Shown: positions 36,927 through 49,003, numbered from the stretch's first letter. The stretch: 64,000 nt of DNA from Moniliella sp. 'wahieum' (GCA_003971905.1 RSEE01000043.1:62001-126000); one strand, 5' to 3'. Numbers and translations are program-made. Notes: generated by a model not told the origin, from the letters alone.

Positions 36927-38085
36927 AGTGATGATGGATACGTGGGTGGGGAGGGCGTGCGTACGCTACGCTTGAAGGTCCCAGAAATTGGATGGGCCCT
37001 GCCATGCTCATCATGATAGGGTTGCGTGTTGGTGGGCATAAGGCAAGTGTGGTGATTTATTGCGCCGGAAGCTATATGTTACCACGTGATACGGGAACGC
37101 CGGCGGAACGGATGGAGTCAACCACTCCTAGCAGCGATGGGCGCTGCTCAATTGTAATGGCATTGGACTGCTGTCAGCAACTGTCAAGCGGATACTGTTT
37201 GCCTCACGATATGGCGGTCAGAGGTAGTGCGAGCGGGTTTGTCGTTGTCGTCGGCCCACATGTACTCTTGATGGGGTTGATGCGGCCAGACAGCGGATGC
37301 AGTAACTCTCATCGAATCTCGGAATTGGCCGGGTATCAATGAAACACCGTGGAGGGTTAGTACCCGCGGTCACAGTAGCTCTCAATCCCTCTTTCAACAG
37401 GTTAAGCCCATACTTATAGCAATCCTTTTGTATCGAAACACGCAACTTGGACCCAGCCTTGCGCGCGCAGAGAGGGCACTTCCATAGCATCAGTCTGATA
37501 AGAGGTGTAGGGCATCACGGCAGCTACACAACATCCACAATGATGCCGAGCAAGTGTTGAAAGACAATAGCACTGGAGATTATATTTGGAACCCTGTGAT
37601 TCCAATAACGCTATACCTGTGGAACGAGGAGGCTGATGCATTGGCACTTTTTACAAGTATACTACTACCTCTCCTGTCCTGCCAACCAGCAACATCCTCG
37701 CGGTGGTGGTCGAACGTAGGCAGCCTCCCGGGCCCTTGTGCGGTATGGCCGACGGAACTGATCATGGAGCGGCAGAGAGAGAGAGAAGGGTCGTAATACA
37801 TCCCCTGACGAACAGGGCCACAGGATCATCAGTAAAAGATTCGTAGTCGGGCGCTTAGCCACCTGGTTTGGCGAGGGGTGTGCCGCTTCGAGCATCTCGA
37901 GTGTGCCCACCCTCGGCACTGACATGAGTGCTATCTACATCATATACACTACTTGTACGTCCGCCCACATTCCATCCGCCAAGGCGTCGGGGCAACTTAT
38001 GTATATCTCCATCCCACAACCTTGCCTACACATGGGCGGCTGTATCGGTAGGACACAAAAGGCGAGCATGGCAGGAAAATAGGGA
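36927..38085. other. intergenic spacer
   Basis: About 1.16 kb between RPS0 and the complex I gene. It includes the RPS0 promoter. I see no gene, tRNA or repeat array. Confidence 0.5.
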
Positions 38086-39083
38086 TCAGCGGTAGAGGTG
38101 GTCCTGGAAAGCGGCAGGGGTTGGGAAAGTGTTAGTTCGGGACCGCGACCAGATGGAGGGACAAGACGTACCTGCTTGAGGTTGGTCGCATACTCCGACT
38201 CCCAACGGTCACCATTGGCCAAGAGCTTTTCCTTGTTGTACATGAGCTCCTCGCGCGTCTCGGTCGAGAACTCGGCATTTTGCGTCTCGACAATCGCATC
38301 CACCGGACACGCCTCTTGGCAGAAACCGCAGTAGATGCACTTGGTCATGTCAATGTCGTACTTGGTAGTACGCCTTGCGCCATCGGCACGTGCCTCCGAC
38401 TCAATGGTAATGGCCTGGGCCGGGCAAATGGCCTCACAGAGCTTGCAAGCAATGCACCGCTCCTCGCCGGTCGGGTAGCGACGCAGCGCGTGCTCGCCGC
38501 GGAAGCGCGGGCTCAGCGGACCCTTCTCGTACGGGTACATGATCGTGTACGGCGGGCGGAAGAAGTTGGCCAAAACAATCAACATACCCCGTGCAATTTC
38601 AGTCAGGAAGGCATGCTTAAACAGCCGCTCGGACATCGAAGGCTTGTTGGCCCAGTCGGGCCAGAGGGGCTCGGGGTTTTCCGGGTCTTGCGAAGGGTAG
38701 ACAAAGCCCGGGATGCCCCCACGGACAGCCTTGGGTTGGCCGCTAAGATCCTCGCCGGCAAAGAAACGAGTTTGGCGGTGAACCTGGTCACATGCGTCGT
38801 CCCACTCTCTTGCAGCACCACCGTCGCATCGACCAGTTCCTTGTCCTGCTTCCAAATCGGGTTGTCGGCCGGATCGTGCGGGTTCTCAGCTTCCTGCCGC
38901 TGAATCGCGTCCATACGTGGTTGTCGTGGATGTCACGCCCTCGGTCGCTGGCGGCTCTTGCACCTCGGCGGGGGAGGAGGCCGACGTGTGAAGCGAGGCC
39001 ATAGCGAGCGACGGCCGGAGGGGCGCATAGGCCATGCGCGGAAGCAGCACGACTGGGCGCAGCGCCCCATTCCGCAGCGCCAT
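38086..39083 (-). CDS. NDUFS8: Complex I 23-kDa (TYKY) iron-sulfur subunit
   Basis: Mitochondrial matrix-arm subunit of NADH:ubiquinone oxidoreductase that binds clusters N6a and N6b. It starts [20 protein letters not shown], a mitochondrial presequence rich in Arg and Ala. The core is [17 protein letters not shown] followed by two 4Fe-4S motifs, [17 protein letters not shown] (about 38465-38420) and [16 protein letters not shown] (about 38345-38295); all eight Cys are present. An intron at 38104-38171 (GTACGT...CAG) separates NLKQ from the last codons DHLYR. The linker between the presequence and the core (about 38935-38640) is longer than in animals and shifts frame at about 38930 and 38760. 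Confidence 0.95.
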
Positions 39084-39987
39084 GGAGGAGACGAGGGCGA
39101 AGACCATGGCTGGACAGAGGCAGGACCGAAAGCCAACACCAGCAGCGGCCACGTCGAGCGGGGTGGAAACAGGCAGGTGGCAGACAGCCGACAGCAAGCA
39201 AGCAAGCAGCCGACAGCAGCCCGGCCAAGGGTTGCAGTTGCAGCCTCGGCGGCTGCCTGGGAACCAGAGCCATCGACCCAGGCCAGAAGCAGCCTGCGCT
39301 TGCTATTATTAATGGCTCCCGCGCCCGCACGGCGCCAGTTGCCTGCCCCCCGCATCTGACAATTGCAGAAATCAGCGCTAGGGTTCTTCCACGCCTGATA
39401 GCATGCCTCGACCACTCAATTCCGCCCGTTGCACGTGACTCGCCACACACGTCCGGAGCTCGCAACTACCGCCATCTTCATTAGAAACAGGGCGCCCCCC
39501 ACCGATGCCGTTCATGACCCTGTCTCAACTGCCGAGCCTACCATGCTACCGCCCGAGGCAACCTCCGACGTGCCCCCCTTTTCTGATGGATGGGTGTACG
39601 AAGTACATCCTGCCTATCAAAGCAGCGTCAGGCCGCCAACGGAGTGGACAGGCAGAGGGTAATCTGGGCAGCCAGTGTGTTCAGTGTGTCTTTCGTTCGC
39701 TCAAAGGGCGCCAGGCAAGCATCTCCTCCACATTCGAATAACGATATCAGGGGGGCTATGCGTGCCACGAGAATCAGGAGGAGAGAGAAGTCACCAAGAA
39801 ACGGGGAACTCCCGCTCACAAATGTGGGTTACGAGTTGCATCAAGTCCATGTGAACGTGGTGCCCGAGCTACAATCGGTCGAGCCAAGAAGGGGGAGTGG
39901 GGTCGGGGGGCTGGGTACAAGATCAAACGAAAAATGAGGGTAGGATTCGGCTGCGTATCACCGGCCAAATGAGCCCAGTGGGCCTCA
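39084..39987. other. intergenic spacer
   Basis: Between complex I and casein kinase genes, both on the minus strand. AAGCAAGC repeats lie near 39195. No gene seen. Confidence 0.5.
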
Positions 39988-41300
39988 TTAAGCACACCCA
40001 CAGGAGAGAATCTTCAATAGGCGCGACTTGGGTGGTGGTGGCTCTTCCCCTGCCATCTGTGGTAGGCGCTGGGGAGGTGCCGACACAGGTGCAGCCGGAC
40101 TCGCCTCCACACCACCGTTGGGAATTCCTGGTGCGTCGTGCGTGGTGGAGTGGAGATGCAGGGCAATCTTGCTGGCTGTGGGCGCTTCATTGGGGTTCAG
40201 AACATATGCGGATGGGTCCTGCGCCTCGGCCGCGAGAGCGTGGGTCGTGCAGACCTTTCTCCCCCGACTGAGGATTGCGCCCAGCAGCATGGGCAGCGTG
40301 TGGTGAAGGAGTGGGCGCCAGCGGTGCTGGGCCAGCGGCCTGGTGCATGAGAGGCAGATGAGGGAGCGGCCCATCCCTTTCCGCCACGGAGCATCATCCA
40401 ATCATACTGTTCGTCTCCCACTTCGCCTTGGTTCCTAAGTACTTTGGCAAACAGGTCTCGCAAGAAATCATAGTCAGGTTCCTCTTCAAACCCGAGTTTG
40501 CGCACGTAGTTGAGGTAGATGGCAAACTCCTCTGGGTACCCCTGACACAGATCCCTGATGGGAGTGGACTGCTTCTTCTCTCCAATCTTCTCGTAACGCG
40601 TTTGTTGGTGTTGGCCTTGAGGCCCTGCCAGGGGAGAGCTCCGCGAAGAAAGTACATGAAAACGTGACCCAGCGACTCGAGGTCGTCTCGGCGTGACTGT
40701 TCGCGACCAAGGTGGGTGTTGATGGACATGTAGCGGGCGGTGCCAGAAAGGGATTTCCGCTCGCGGTAAGGGATGTGGTGTTTGGTCTTGGGGTCGCGGT
40801 AGAGCTTGGCCATGCCTAGGTCAATAATGTGGATGACATTGGCGTATCGGGTGCCTGGACGGCCGATGAGAAAGTTGTCCGGCTTGATGTCGCGGTAGAT
40901 GAGATTCTTCTCATGCACCGTCTGCACGCGCGTGATCATCTGGCGTGCGGTCATGCATACCGTTTTGATGGAGAAGCGGCGGCCACACATGTCAAACAGG
41001 TCTTCCAACGAGGGACCGAGAAGGTCGATGACAAGGATGTTGTGCAAGCCTTCCTGGCCAAAGTAGTACACTGGGGCACACCGGGACAGTTGGCCAAGAT
41101 CTTGTAGGAGCGGTACTCGTCGCGCAACTGGGGGGCCTCGCTCTTGCGCGGCTCGAACTTGATAGCGACCGTCTGACTGTTAAGCAGGTTGGTGCCCTCA
41201 AAGATGACGCCAAAGGAGCCTTCGCCAATCCTGCGTCCCACACGGTAGTGAACCCGACCACTGAGGACGTCGATCCAGAGTGGTCCGCATGAGGGGTCAT
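39988..41300 (-). CDS. Casein kinase 1, YCK/Cki1 type
   Basis: Ser/Thr kinase of the membrane-bound CK1 class, acting in endocytosis, morphogenesis and nutrient sensing in fungi. The start is [15 protein letters not shown]. The glycine loop [13 protein letters not shown] and [20 protein letters not shown] follow (41240-41110). The catalytic loop is [15 protein letters not shown] (near 40900). The CK1 signature [20 protein letters not shown] is at about 40760-40700, then [20 protein letters not shown]. The magnesium motif reads DLG, not DFG (codons at 40815-40823). The tail ends KILSCGCA, with two Cys that could be acylated as in yeast Yck proteins. Frame changes occur near 41230, 41065, 40600 and 40400. 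The family is certain; the YCK subgroup is likely. Confidence 0.93.
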
Positions 41301-41924
41301 GCTGGGCTGGAGGAAAGGGGGGTACGCAGGGAGGAGGCGGGGCGGGAGAGGGCGGGGCGGGCGGGCTGAGCTGGAGAGGGGGGGGCAGTGCGCAGGTGGT
41401 TGGGGGCAAAGCAGGAACACCCCACGATTGGTTGTGCTGCTGGGCGGGTGGGCGCCGGGCCTGAGCGGCGGGGAGGGTGGTGCGCGCACACGGCGTGCGG
41501 CCTGCTCCCGAGACGCTCACCAGCATGAGCGTCACCGCCTCCATCACGCGTCCGTCCCTTGGCGCTGCCAGGGCCAGTGGCCGCCCGCACCCCCCGCCCG
41601 GCCCCAGTTCCGGCCCCGTCCCCGCTCAGCACCAGCTCAGCGCTCACCCATCCGCGTCTCCCATCGGGCCGTCACCCGTCCGCACGCGGCCAGCGGCGCT
41701 CTCTGCCTGGGCCGGCTGCGTGCGGCTGCGTCCCTCCCGCTTGATTGGGTGGGTGCCACGTGGCCACTACCGCTCTCTCTGGCCTTGCCTGCCCACTTGC
41801 CCGCGCATAGCTGGTAAAAGCCGCCTGGACCAGCCGTACCAGGCCTGCCACGCCCCAGCTCATCGTCTGCGATCTGCATCCTCGACCTAGTTGGGTGTTT
41901 TGGGCCTTGCAGCTTCCGCGCCTT

Positions 41925-42026
41925 ATCAGCGCATCAGCGATCAGCGATCAGCGCATCAGCACCATCATGCACATCATGCATCATAATGTCATGCATCATC
42001 ATCAGGCGCTCAGGCTCAGCGCTAGT
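41925..42026. repeat. GCATCAGCGATCAGC / ATGCATCAT repeat cluster
   Basis: Overlapping direct repeats of ATCAGCG (four copies, 41925-41960), then ATCATGCA words (41964-41999), ending in CAGGCGCTCAGGCTCAGCGC. One near copy of the dispersed 12-mer GCATCATGCATC is at 41971-41982. Confidence 0.75.
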
Positions 42027-42107
42027 AGTATGTTACAACTGCCGTTCCCATCTCATGTTCAGTTTCAAATACCAACAGGTCTGCTTTCAGCCGGTCAGCC
42101 CGCCATT

Positions 42108-42160
42108 CCACCAATCAACAAGCTGTGTGGTGTAGACGGCATTGACCCGTTGATTGGTGG
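42108..42160. repeat. perfect 12-bp inverted repeat
   Basis: CCACCAATCAAC at 42108-42119 and GTTGATTGGTGG at 42149-42160, separated by 29 bases. Lies 88 bases beyond the 3' end of the glutamine-rich protein gene. Confidence 0.85.
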
Positions 42161-42247
42161 TATAACAAGGTCAACCTCTTCTAGCCACAACAGGGGCACC
42201 CACTGTGGTACGCATCGCATCTCCATGCCGACATTCGCCAATACGGC

Positions 42248-42896
42248 TTAGTTGATAACTGGGACGCAAGCGAACCCAGGCCGCCAGCCTCGTTTTCCAG
42301 CTAGACAATACCCAACCAGGTTAGCATCCTCGTAGAGAAAGACAGAAAGAGAAGGGACCAGAAGATACACACCTTCTGCTTCATCACCATCTTCATAACG
42401 TACTCGCCCGCTTGCTGCACAGCTTGGTTCTTGGACGCTTCCGAAATGAGGCCTTGGGCCTGCTTCGATTCAAAAATGTCAGAAGCATGCGACATGGCGA
42501 CCCCCATGAGCTTCGACTGGAGATCTCCGTTCTGGTTGTTGGCACTGGTGTTGGAGCCCGAGCCGAGGACCGACTGGATCGCCTGCACCGCCGCCGATGC
42601 CCCATTTGGTTCGAGTTGACCTGTTGTCCGCCTTGCACAGCCGCATGCGCATTCTTCACCTCGTCCACTGTCGGGTGGTCGCCCTGCGTGATTTTGTCGT
42701 GGTTCGACAGCAGCGACGAGGCAATCGCGCTAAACTGGTTGGCATCCGTCTTGCCATTCTGGTGGCTCGCCGCCGCATTCACCAGACTGCCGAGGTTGAA
42801 GCCACCGGCCGAGGTGCCAGGAGCCTGCTGACTCTGCTGACCCTGTTGGCCCTGCTGTTGCACAAAAGACGATGCAGCGTTGACGAGGTTCTCCAT
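42248..42896 (-). CDS. small Gln/Ala-rich fungal protein of unknown function
   Basis: Starts MENLVNAASSFVQQQGQQGQ, then a Gln/Ser-rich linker, then NLGSLVNAAASHQNGKTDAN and FSAIASSLLSNHDKITQGDH. The second half (ASDIFESKQAQGLISEASKN, QAVQQAGEYVMKMVMKQK) is helical. This layout resembles a small uncharacterised fungal family with a repeated helical unit. An intron runs from the GTGTGT donor after MVMKQK (42373) to an AG at about 42302; the last exon probably reads LENEAGGLGSLASQ and stops at 42248. No signal peptide. Frame changes near 42600. Function unknown; stress-related expression is reported for related proteins but nothing here shows it. Confidence 0.75.
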
Positions 42897-45454
42897 GGTG
42901 CACGATGGGAAAGACGAGGGAGATGGCGATGGCAGCAAAGCAGAAACCACAGGCCGCGCGAGCCTTATAAAGCTAAAGTCGGAATGTGGTGTGGCCTCTA
43001 AGGGTGAACGGGGCTTGCTTACACGAGGCTTGAGGCGGGCCTGGGGGCCTCCCAAGGCTGTGCGCTGGGCACAGCCTAAGCTGTCCGACGCGCACGGACC
43101 ACTGCGCACTGTCCCCATGCATGTGGCCAATTTGCTAGTGGCACACACTGCTCCTTTGCTCCGCTTCAATCGCTGTGCTAGTGCAGGCCAGTGCCCAGTC
43201 CGAATTAAGCCTCTTCCAGTGTGTTACCACATGTGACAGGTGGCACGCTTTGTAAGATCTAGGGTTGGGCTGCTCGTGAGAAATGTGACAGTGGCATATA
43301 GAAAGACACACCCTAAGGAACCAGCAGCGCCTTGTTCTCTCCGTTTCTTCCATCCTTTGCCACATGACCACCACCTTCGGATTCCCCTGACACTCCACCC
43401 GCCCAATACTCAAATTCCCTCCGGCTCACCCGCAGCCCATTTGCCTAGCACATCCCTTTTTACGCCGTCCATCAAATATTCGAAGGAGACTGTTAGCGTG
43501 TTGTAATGGATATCAAATGCACCCATTCCTCCGTGGATACGGTACACCGTAATCTCATCTGCAGCTGATGAGCAAGTATTCCTTGACGCACGATACTTAT
43601 GGAGGCACGATTCGTCTACCACGACGCCATGGTTTTACCATGGCTATATCAATGATCTCCTCTCTGACTTATTGCCCGTCCCTCGGCCACGCGCTCCCTT
43701 GCGAGCTATTTGTGGTCCTATTCTATCCATTTCATATCCTCTGTTGGGCCTCTCATCTAACCCCCTTCCTCCATCCATCTTCTCCCATAAAAATCTACCA
43801 TTCGCCACACTCCTCTCTTCCAGCACGTTGGTGCACACTATTGGTCGTAGAAATGCTTCTTACCGCGCACAACAACTGAGAACTACAGGGCTCACAGTGA
43901 CCACTGACCGGGAAAGCCGGATGGGGAAGAGAGGAGACCGTACCACGCATAGAACAATTCTGGTAACTCCGAGCCTGAAAGAGAGGGACACAGTGACACA
44001 CGCGAGCTGAGCCCCACACGGGTATATGCCGCAGCGTGGGGTTTGCATATCCCTGTGTGGTGCCGACTGGTGAGATTCAAGCTACCATCGTCGGGCTGTC
44101 GTGCGTGGACTGTGGTGCCGCTTCCGTGTTGGTGAGAAGACCGCGGGCGTACGCGGCCCTTCCACATCTTCAACCTCCAATGCCTTCTCGCTGTGGGGGG
44201 TTTGTGGTAAAAAAAGGCATATCTCAAGCTCCTCCTTTCTCGCTCATTCAGTGATCAGGCCGAGAGATGTCCTGATGATACCTGCAGACTTGTACTTGTT
44301 CAGAAGCCTTCTTCCAGCGCATGTATTGGTGGAGCGAATGGATGCATGTGGACGACTGGGGGTGGAAGTGACGGTCGGGTCTTCAAGCTTCAGGTGTGGA
44401 CAGGGCAATTGGCTCAGAAAGCGTGTGGGGGGTAGTTGATGGAACGGGTGGCACCTGGAGATCTGAGATCTACGGCCTAAGGTGTGACATTGAAATGGGG
44501 GCTGGGATACATATGGCCGCGCTGTGTCAAGCTTTGTTTGGTTTTGCGCTGTAAACTGGCGTCCAAGAAGTGAGTACGGCGGAGCTGTGCACTTTGGTTG
44601 GGGTTAGGTGGGGCAGGCTGGGGTAAGGCCGCTGAACCAAATGGGTGTGGCTGCCGCTGTGCTGGGACGCAGGAACTGCAAGATTGCAACCGCTGCCGCG
44701 GCCAGCACCTGGCCAGTGTGGGTGGCGGGACTGCCCCACGGCTTCGTCTGGAGGTGGGTTGTGTATTGATGGTGTACCCAAGAAGCATCGACGGCCTGAG
44801 GCCTGAGGCGGCGGTGGAGGACGCGAGGCCCATTGCGATTGTGACTAGTTGACTATGCGGGCAACGCAATCGATGCGGGGCCGGACACCGTCCGCCGACC
44901 GCCCCCAGGCTGAGGCAGGATACCACGTATCGAACGCTGCTCGGGTGGCCCCGAGAGGCGTTGCAATTGTGCCCAAACACCCGCAAATTGCTCTGCGGTG
45001 TATGACGTGCGCTCCCACACAGACGCTGCGTCTGGCTCGCCGCGCACTGCGACAGGGGATGTGGGGGCGGGGGCGGCTGGGGCCCAGCGCTGGCATGCCG
45101 CCGAGCCAGACAAGGCCAGACACTGCACACCGAACTTGCGTTGTATCAACTCAAACCCCACTCGGCCCCTTTCCCATCGATACGCTGGCCATCCCACCCT
45201 GCTATTCGTGGTTGGATTCGTGTCGGCCGCCTGCCTGTGCTCTTCCCCGCACCTGTGCTGTGGCCTCTCCCTGGCGCCCGGTTCGCGCTCAGCCTGAGCG
45301 CGCAGTGTTGCGCCCGTCCGTATCATACACCCCACCGTAATAGCCCGCATCAGATCTCCGAACCCAGACACACAGTGCCGCTCCCCCATACCATCCATTT
45401 CCATTAGTAGTCTCTCTCCATCCCAGGCAGCATACCCACGCTACCACCTGCGTC
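42897..45454. other. gene-poor tract
   Basis: About 2.5 kb. ORFs on both strands at 44480-45400 overlap one another and show no family features. GGCCTGAGGCCTGAGGC lies at 44793-44809 and TTCAAGCTTC at 44382. I see no supported gene. Confidence 0.5.
44793..44809. repeat. GGCCTGAGG tandem
   Basis: Two overlapping copies of GGCCTGAGGC, related to the arrays at 8741 and 48604. Confidence 0.7.
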
Positions 45455-46960
45455 TTCCCCACCAACACTACCTCTCTCGCAGCCTATCCCTCCCCATTGC
45501 GTGCCCGTTGATGACAAGCACCCTCCGCCCGGCCCCCTGTCGTCGGCCTACCCCCCGCTCGCCCCCTTGCCCACTTGGATTGGCCTTCCTTCGCCCCCCA
45601 GTCCCAGTGCCTGCCCCCCCAACGGTAGCATGCTCTTCACCCTTTCTGAGGATGCCTTTTTCCAGCAATCGCTCACCAATGCGGCCGCGTTTGATGCCTC
45701 CGCTTCCCGCCCCACCCACCTCCCGTCCGACTTTCCCCCACCATCGACAATGGTCCATCTCCGCCCGTAGCACCCGCCACGGCAAACGGAAGTAGCCAGC
45801 GTACCCGCTTGCCTTCTTTCAGCGACTTGGCCATCCCATCTCCCGATCCTTATGGACGAGCCTTTCCCCCGCACAACCCCTCTGCCGCTTACGCCGTTCC
45901 CACGTCCATGACGATGCCTACGCCGTTCGTCGGTGCTCCGGTTCCTAGCCATCTCGACCCAAACGAGCCCCTATGGGAGGGCGGGTTGCCTGCCCCATCC
46001 TGGCCGACGACTCGAGAGCAGAGTGCACCCCCCACCCTCCTGTTCACCTACCGTTGCCCCAGCTCCCGCCTGGCCAAGGTACCAAGGTTCATCCATTTCT
46101 GGCAACGGAGAAGCCATAGGAGGAGGAGGGATGGCCGGAGTTCCTTATCGGGTGCGCCAACCGAGACGCCCTCTTCGGCCGTCCTGCTCTCCCGACCAAG
46201 CGCAAACGCAAGCACGGTACAAACGACCCTGCCCATCGTTCCCAGGTACCACCAACGTCCCTTGGCCCTTCTGGCTCAGATACAAAGCCCCCCCCCAAGA
46301 CTCGGTCTCACCCAAGGCAAGGGGCCGGGGAGGCCACTCAGAAGGCTGCACCGCCCCCGCCAGTGAAGGGGGCACTGGCTTCGGACAGCACCACCCCACT
46401 TTCTCTCGCCGGGACAGGGGAGGTGCAATTCGGGCTTCGTTCGTGGGCCCCGCTGGCGAACCAGTACCGGCTCACGTTGGATTTGTCCCGGATCACGCCG
46501 GCGGTGGAGCAAGGGCAGCTGCCGGTGCAGGTAGCCCGTGCGTTGTTCGAGAGCCAAGCGTGTCCGCCGGAATGGAAGCAACCGCACTATCCCAGGTACG
46601 GGCCGAAGTCTTGTCGGACGCCGGCCTGATTTGGCACGGCATTATTGCCAAGATCAGGGCGATGAAGGTGGACGTGAGCGAGAATCCCCGAGCGTCGGAT
46701 CTGGGAGGGAAGAAGATACGGAGGAAGGCGGCGCGCGCGTCGGTTGACTGCTGCGCAGCGAAGGGCGAATCATTTGGCGTCCGAGTCGAAGCGCGACGAA
46801 TATTCGGCGGGGTACCAAGGTCTCGTTCGTCGAGTTCCTTGTCTCTATGATCAGAATCATGGCCAGGTCAAGATTGGCATCGCGAACGAAGTCAATTATT
46901 TGGTTCATGTACGTTGTCGTTCCCTCGCTTTCCTTTCTACCCCACAGTAGACACGCTCCA
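45455..46960 (+). CDS. probable bHLH transcription factor
   Basis: The N-terminal part is Pro/Ser-rich with one ordered piece (SMLFTLSEDAFFQQSLTNAA, near 45627-45690). A middle piece reads LANQYRLTLDLSRITPAVEQ (46455-46515). The basic-helix motif near 46755-46850 reads QRRANHLASESKR in one frame, then NIRRG and GYQGLVRRVPCL in neighbouring frames, which together match the basic region and helix 1 of fungal bHLH proteins. A GTACGT donor with a CCCCACAG acceptor follows at about 46909-46948. Start and end are uncertain, and at least four frame changes are needed. It could also be two genes. Confidence 0.45.
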
Positions 46961-48084
46961 CGCAGAGTAGGACGGACTGACATACCAGACTGGTATAGCC
47001 TTGGCCTTCAGCGCTCCAGGTGGAGAAACATACGTTGCTTCTCGCTCGTCGCGAGCACCTCCAACTGTGCCTTGGTCAACTGTATGTGTGGATTTGCGGA
47101 AGAGTGGGCCTAGTGCACCCCCATTCGCACCGCTCGCTTTGTCGCCAGAGGACAAAAGGGACGTGTTCCTTCCCCGCATCTAGCTTTCTCTCAAAGTCCC
47201 GATGCCTACCCCACACCTGTACATTGGATCCAACATTCGGTGCCATGTTGCCCGACGTTCATTGAGCCATTCCGTCCTTCCCCTTGGCCTTAATTTCTCC
47301 CCGTGCGTCTAGAGAGGCTCACATCACTGTACTGCTTCCTTGTGCTCCTGTCCCACATAGGATCCTTCCCGTATACGATTCTTACCTCGCCTCGTGTTTC
47401 GATTGGTGGGGATAGTGAGGATGGCGACTGGTGTTCTGACGTGCGCTTGGACAGGTGCCATTGGGCATGCATGGGTGGGTGGGCATGATTGGCTGCGATA
47501 GTTACCGTACGCGTTACCCCCCTATTGCACTTGACACGCACCCATCTGAGTGCATTTCGTTTGCCCACCCAATGCAATGCATCCTACTTCCAGGCCAACG
47601 GTGACGGGTAGTGTGACGCAGGCTGGTGCGTGTGGCGTGTGACGTGCATGTGACGGCGTACGTGGGGTGCAGACGGGCAATGTCGATGGATGGATGCGTG
47701 GTCGCAGCGCGGCCAGAAAGTGTGTGTGACATGTGACCCGCGCCATTTCGCACCCGAGGAACGGCAGTGGCTAGTTGCTAGTTGTGTTCAACATGCACGT
47801 CACGCATCATGCATCCCGTGTGTGTGATTGCATCCTGTAATACAGACCTCGTGCCAGAGGCCAGAACCGCCCCTTGAAGCTCTGGAAGCTTGAAATGCGA
47901 ACCAAAGACCAGCACCACCTTGTGACGTGTACACGTTAAGCACCCATCGTTGCCTTGTCGATCTGCGCGCTCCTCGTGAGATATTTCGCGTCGCGGTCCT
48001 AGGTGCGCAGCGCGCAGCCCGCTGCAAGATGTCTCCCCGTAAGCTTCAGGCACCCAGGCCCCTTCCTGCGGAGCGCAATGCTGT

Positions 48085-48108
48085 GAAGCTTGAAGCTTGA
48101 AGCTTGAA
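48085..48108. repeat. GAAGCTT tandem repeat
   Basis: Three tandem GAAGCTT units ending in GAA. Confidence 0.85.
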
Positions 48109-48225
48109 CCCACTTGCGGTGCTGGGTATGTGCCTGGCTGCGGGCTTCGGTGCGCCTTGGAGCTTGGAGCTGGGCGCACCCAGCTCGGTTGGCCTGTTCT
48201 AAACATGCCCCGTGTCGATCCAGGT

Positions 48226-48247
48226 GCATCATGCATCACGCATCACC
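48226..48247. repeat. GCATCATGCATC copy
   Basis: Exact copy at 48226-48237 followed by a degenerate ACGCATCACC unit. Other exact copies are at 30688, 47804 and 48654. Confidence 0.85.
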
Positions 48248-48603
48248 GGCACCAAGCATCGCCTGGCAGTGCCTCCGCTCTCGCATGTGGGCAGGCTGGG
48301 ACTGGCGCGGTGTGTTCCTTCTCCACCCTCTGCTGCCGGGACGCAGTCTGTTGTGTGGCCACCGTCACGCGTCACATACTCCGTCGCTGCTCCCGCGCCA
48401 CGGCGGGCGGGGCCCCCGCAAGGCATAAGGCCGCCTGCTAAGCGCTAACTCCTGCAAGACCCTGGTGCAAGAGCGATCCCTCTCGATCTACCATTGCAAC
48501 CGGAGCATGGCGCCAGTACCATGCCATCTCCTGCTGCTCCAGCCAGCTGATCGCGATGCGGTACGTGCCAGTCCACTGTTGTTCGAAACAGGCATGGCCC
48601 GAG

Positions 48604-48665
48604 CCCTGAGGCCCTGAGGCCTAAGGCAGGCCTGCAGCCTGAAGCCGTGCTATGCATCATGCATC
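48604..48665. repeat. CCTGAGGC cluster next to GCATCATGCATC
   Basis: CCCTGAGGCCCTGAGGCC and degenerate copies to 48646, then an exact 12-mer GCATCATGCATC at 48654-48665. Confidence 0.8.
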
Positions 48666-49003
48666 TTGAAACACCCTGCACCAATTCTCCCACACTGGTG
48701 GCCTGGGCGCTGCGTGGTGGTGGGCAAAGCGCAAGCCACGTTGCGCCGGCGCCCGCCTGCACCCCCGCACTGGCCCCATGCAGTCACTGGATGCTCACGC
48801 GTGTTCTCATGTCACTCACACGTCCCCTGCAGCCCACCGTAACCCACCGACTCCCCCCTGGCACTCAAGTAGTGTTGAGGGGGCACCCACCAGCGCTTTT
48901 TGTTCCCACCCTCCACCACCTTCTGCTCCTCTTTCTCAGCCCTCTCCCTTCTCCCCCCCCTTACCCTCACACTCGTTCTCCTTTCCCCACTCTTTTACTG
49001 CAC

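Larger units (their letters stand above)
41301..42247. other. spacer with repeats
   Basis: Promoter of the casein kinase gene, then a repeat-rich part (41925-42026) and an inverted repeat (42108-42160). No gene seen. Confidence 0.5.
46961..49003. other. gene-poor, repeat-rich tract
   Basis: About 2 kb with copies of GCATCATGCATC (47804, 48226, 48654), GAAGCTTGAA (47885, 48085) and CCTGAGG (48604). The last 100 bases are CT-rich and lead into the secreted-protein gene. A short ORF at 47001-47183 could be a last exon of the upstream gene, but this is not supported. Confidence 0.5.

Noticed and set aside
39429-39937. Plus-strand ORFs between the complex I and kinase genes
   Set aside because: Several overlapping frames and no motif; treated as promoter and 3' spacer.
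44477-45340. Long overlapping ORFs on both strands
   Set aside because: High GC gives long random ORFs; neither strand shows motifs or splice structure.
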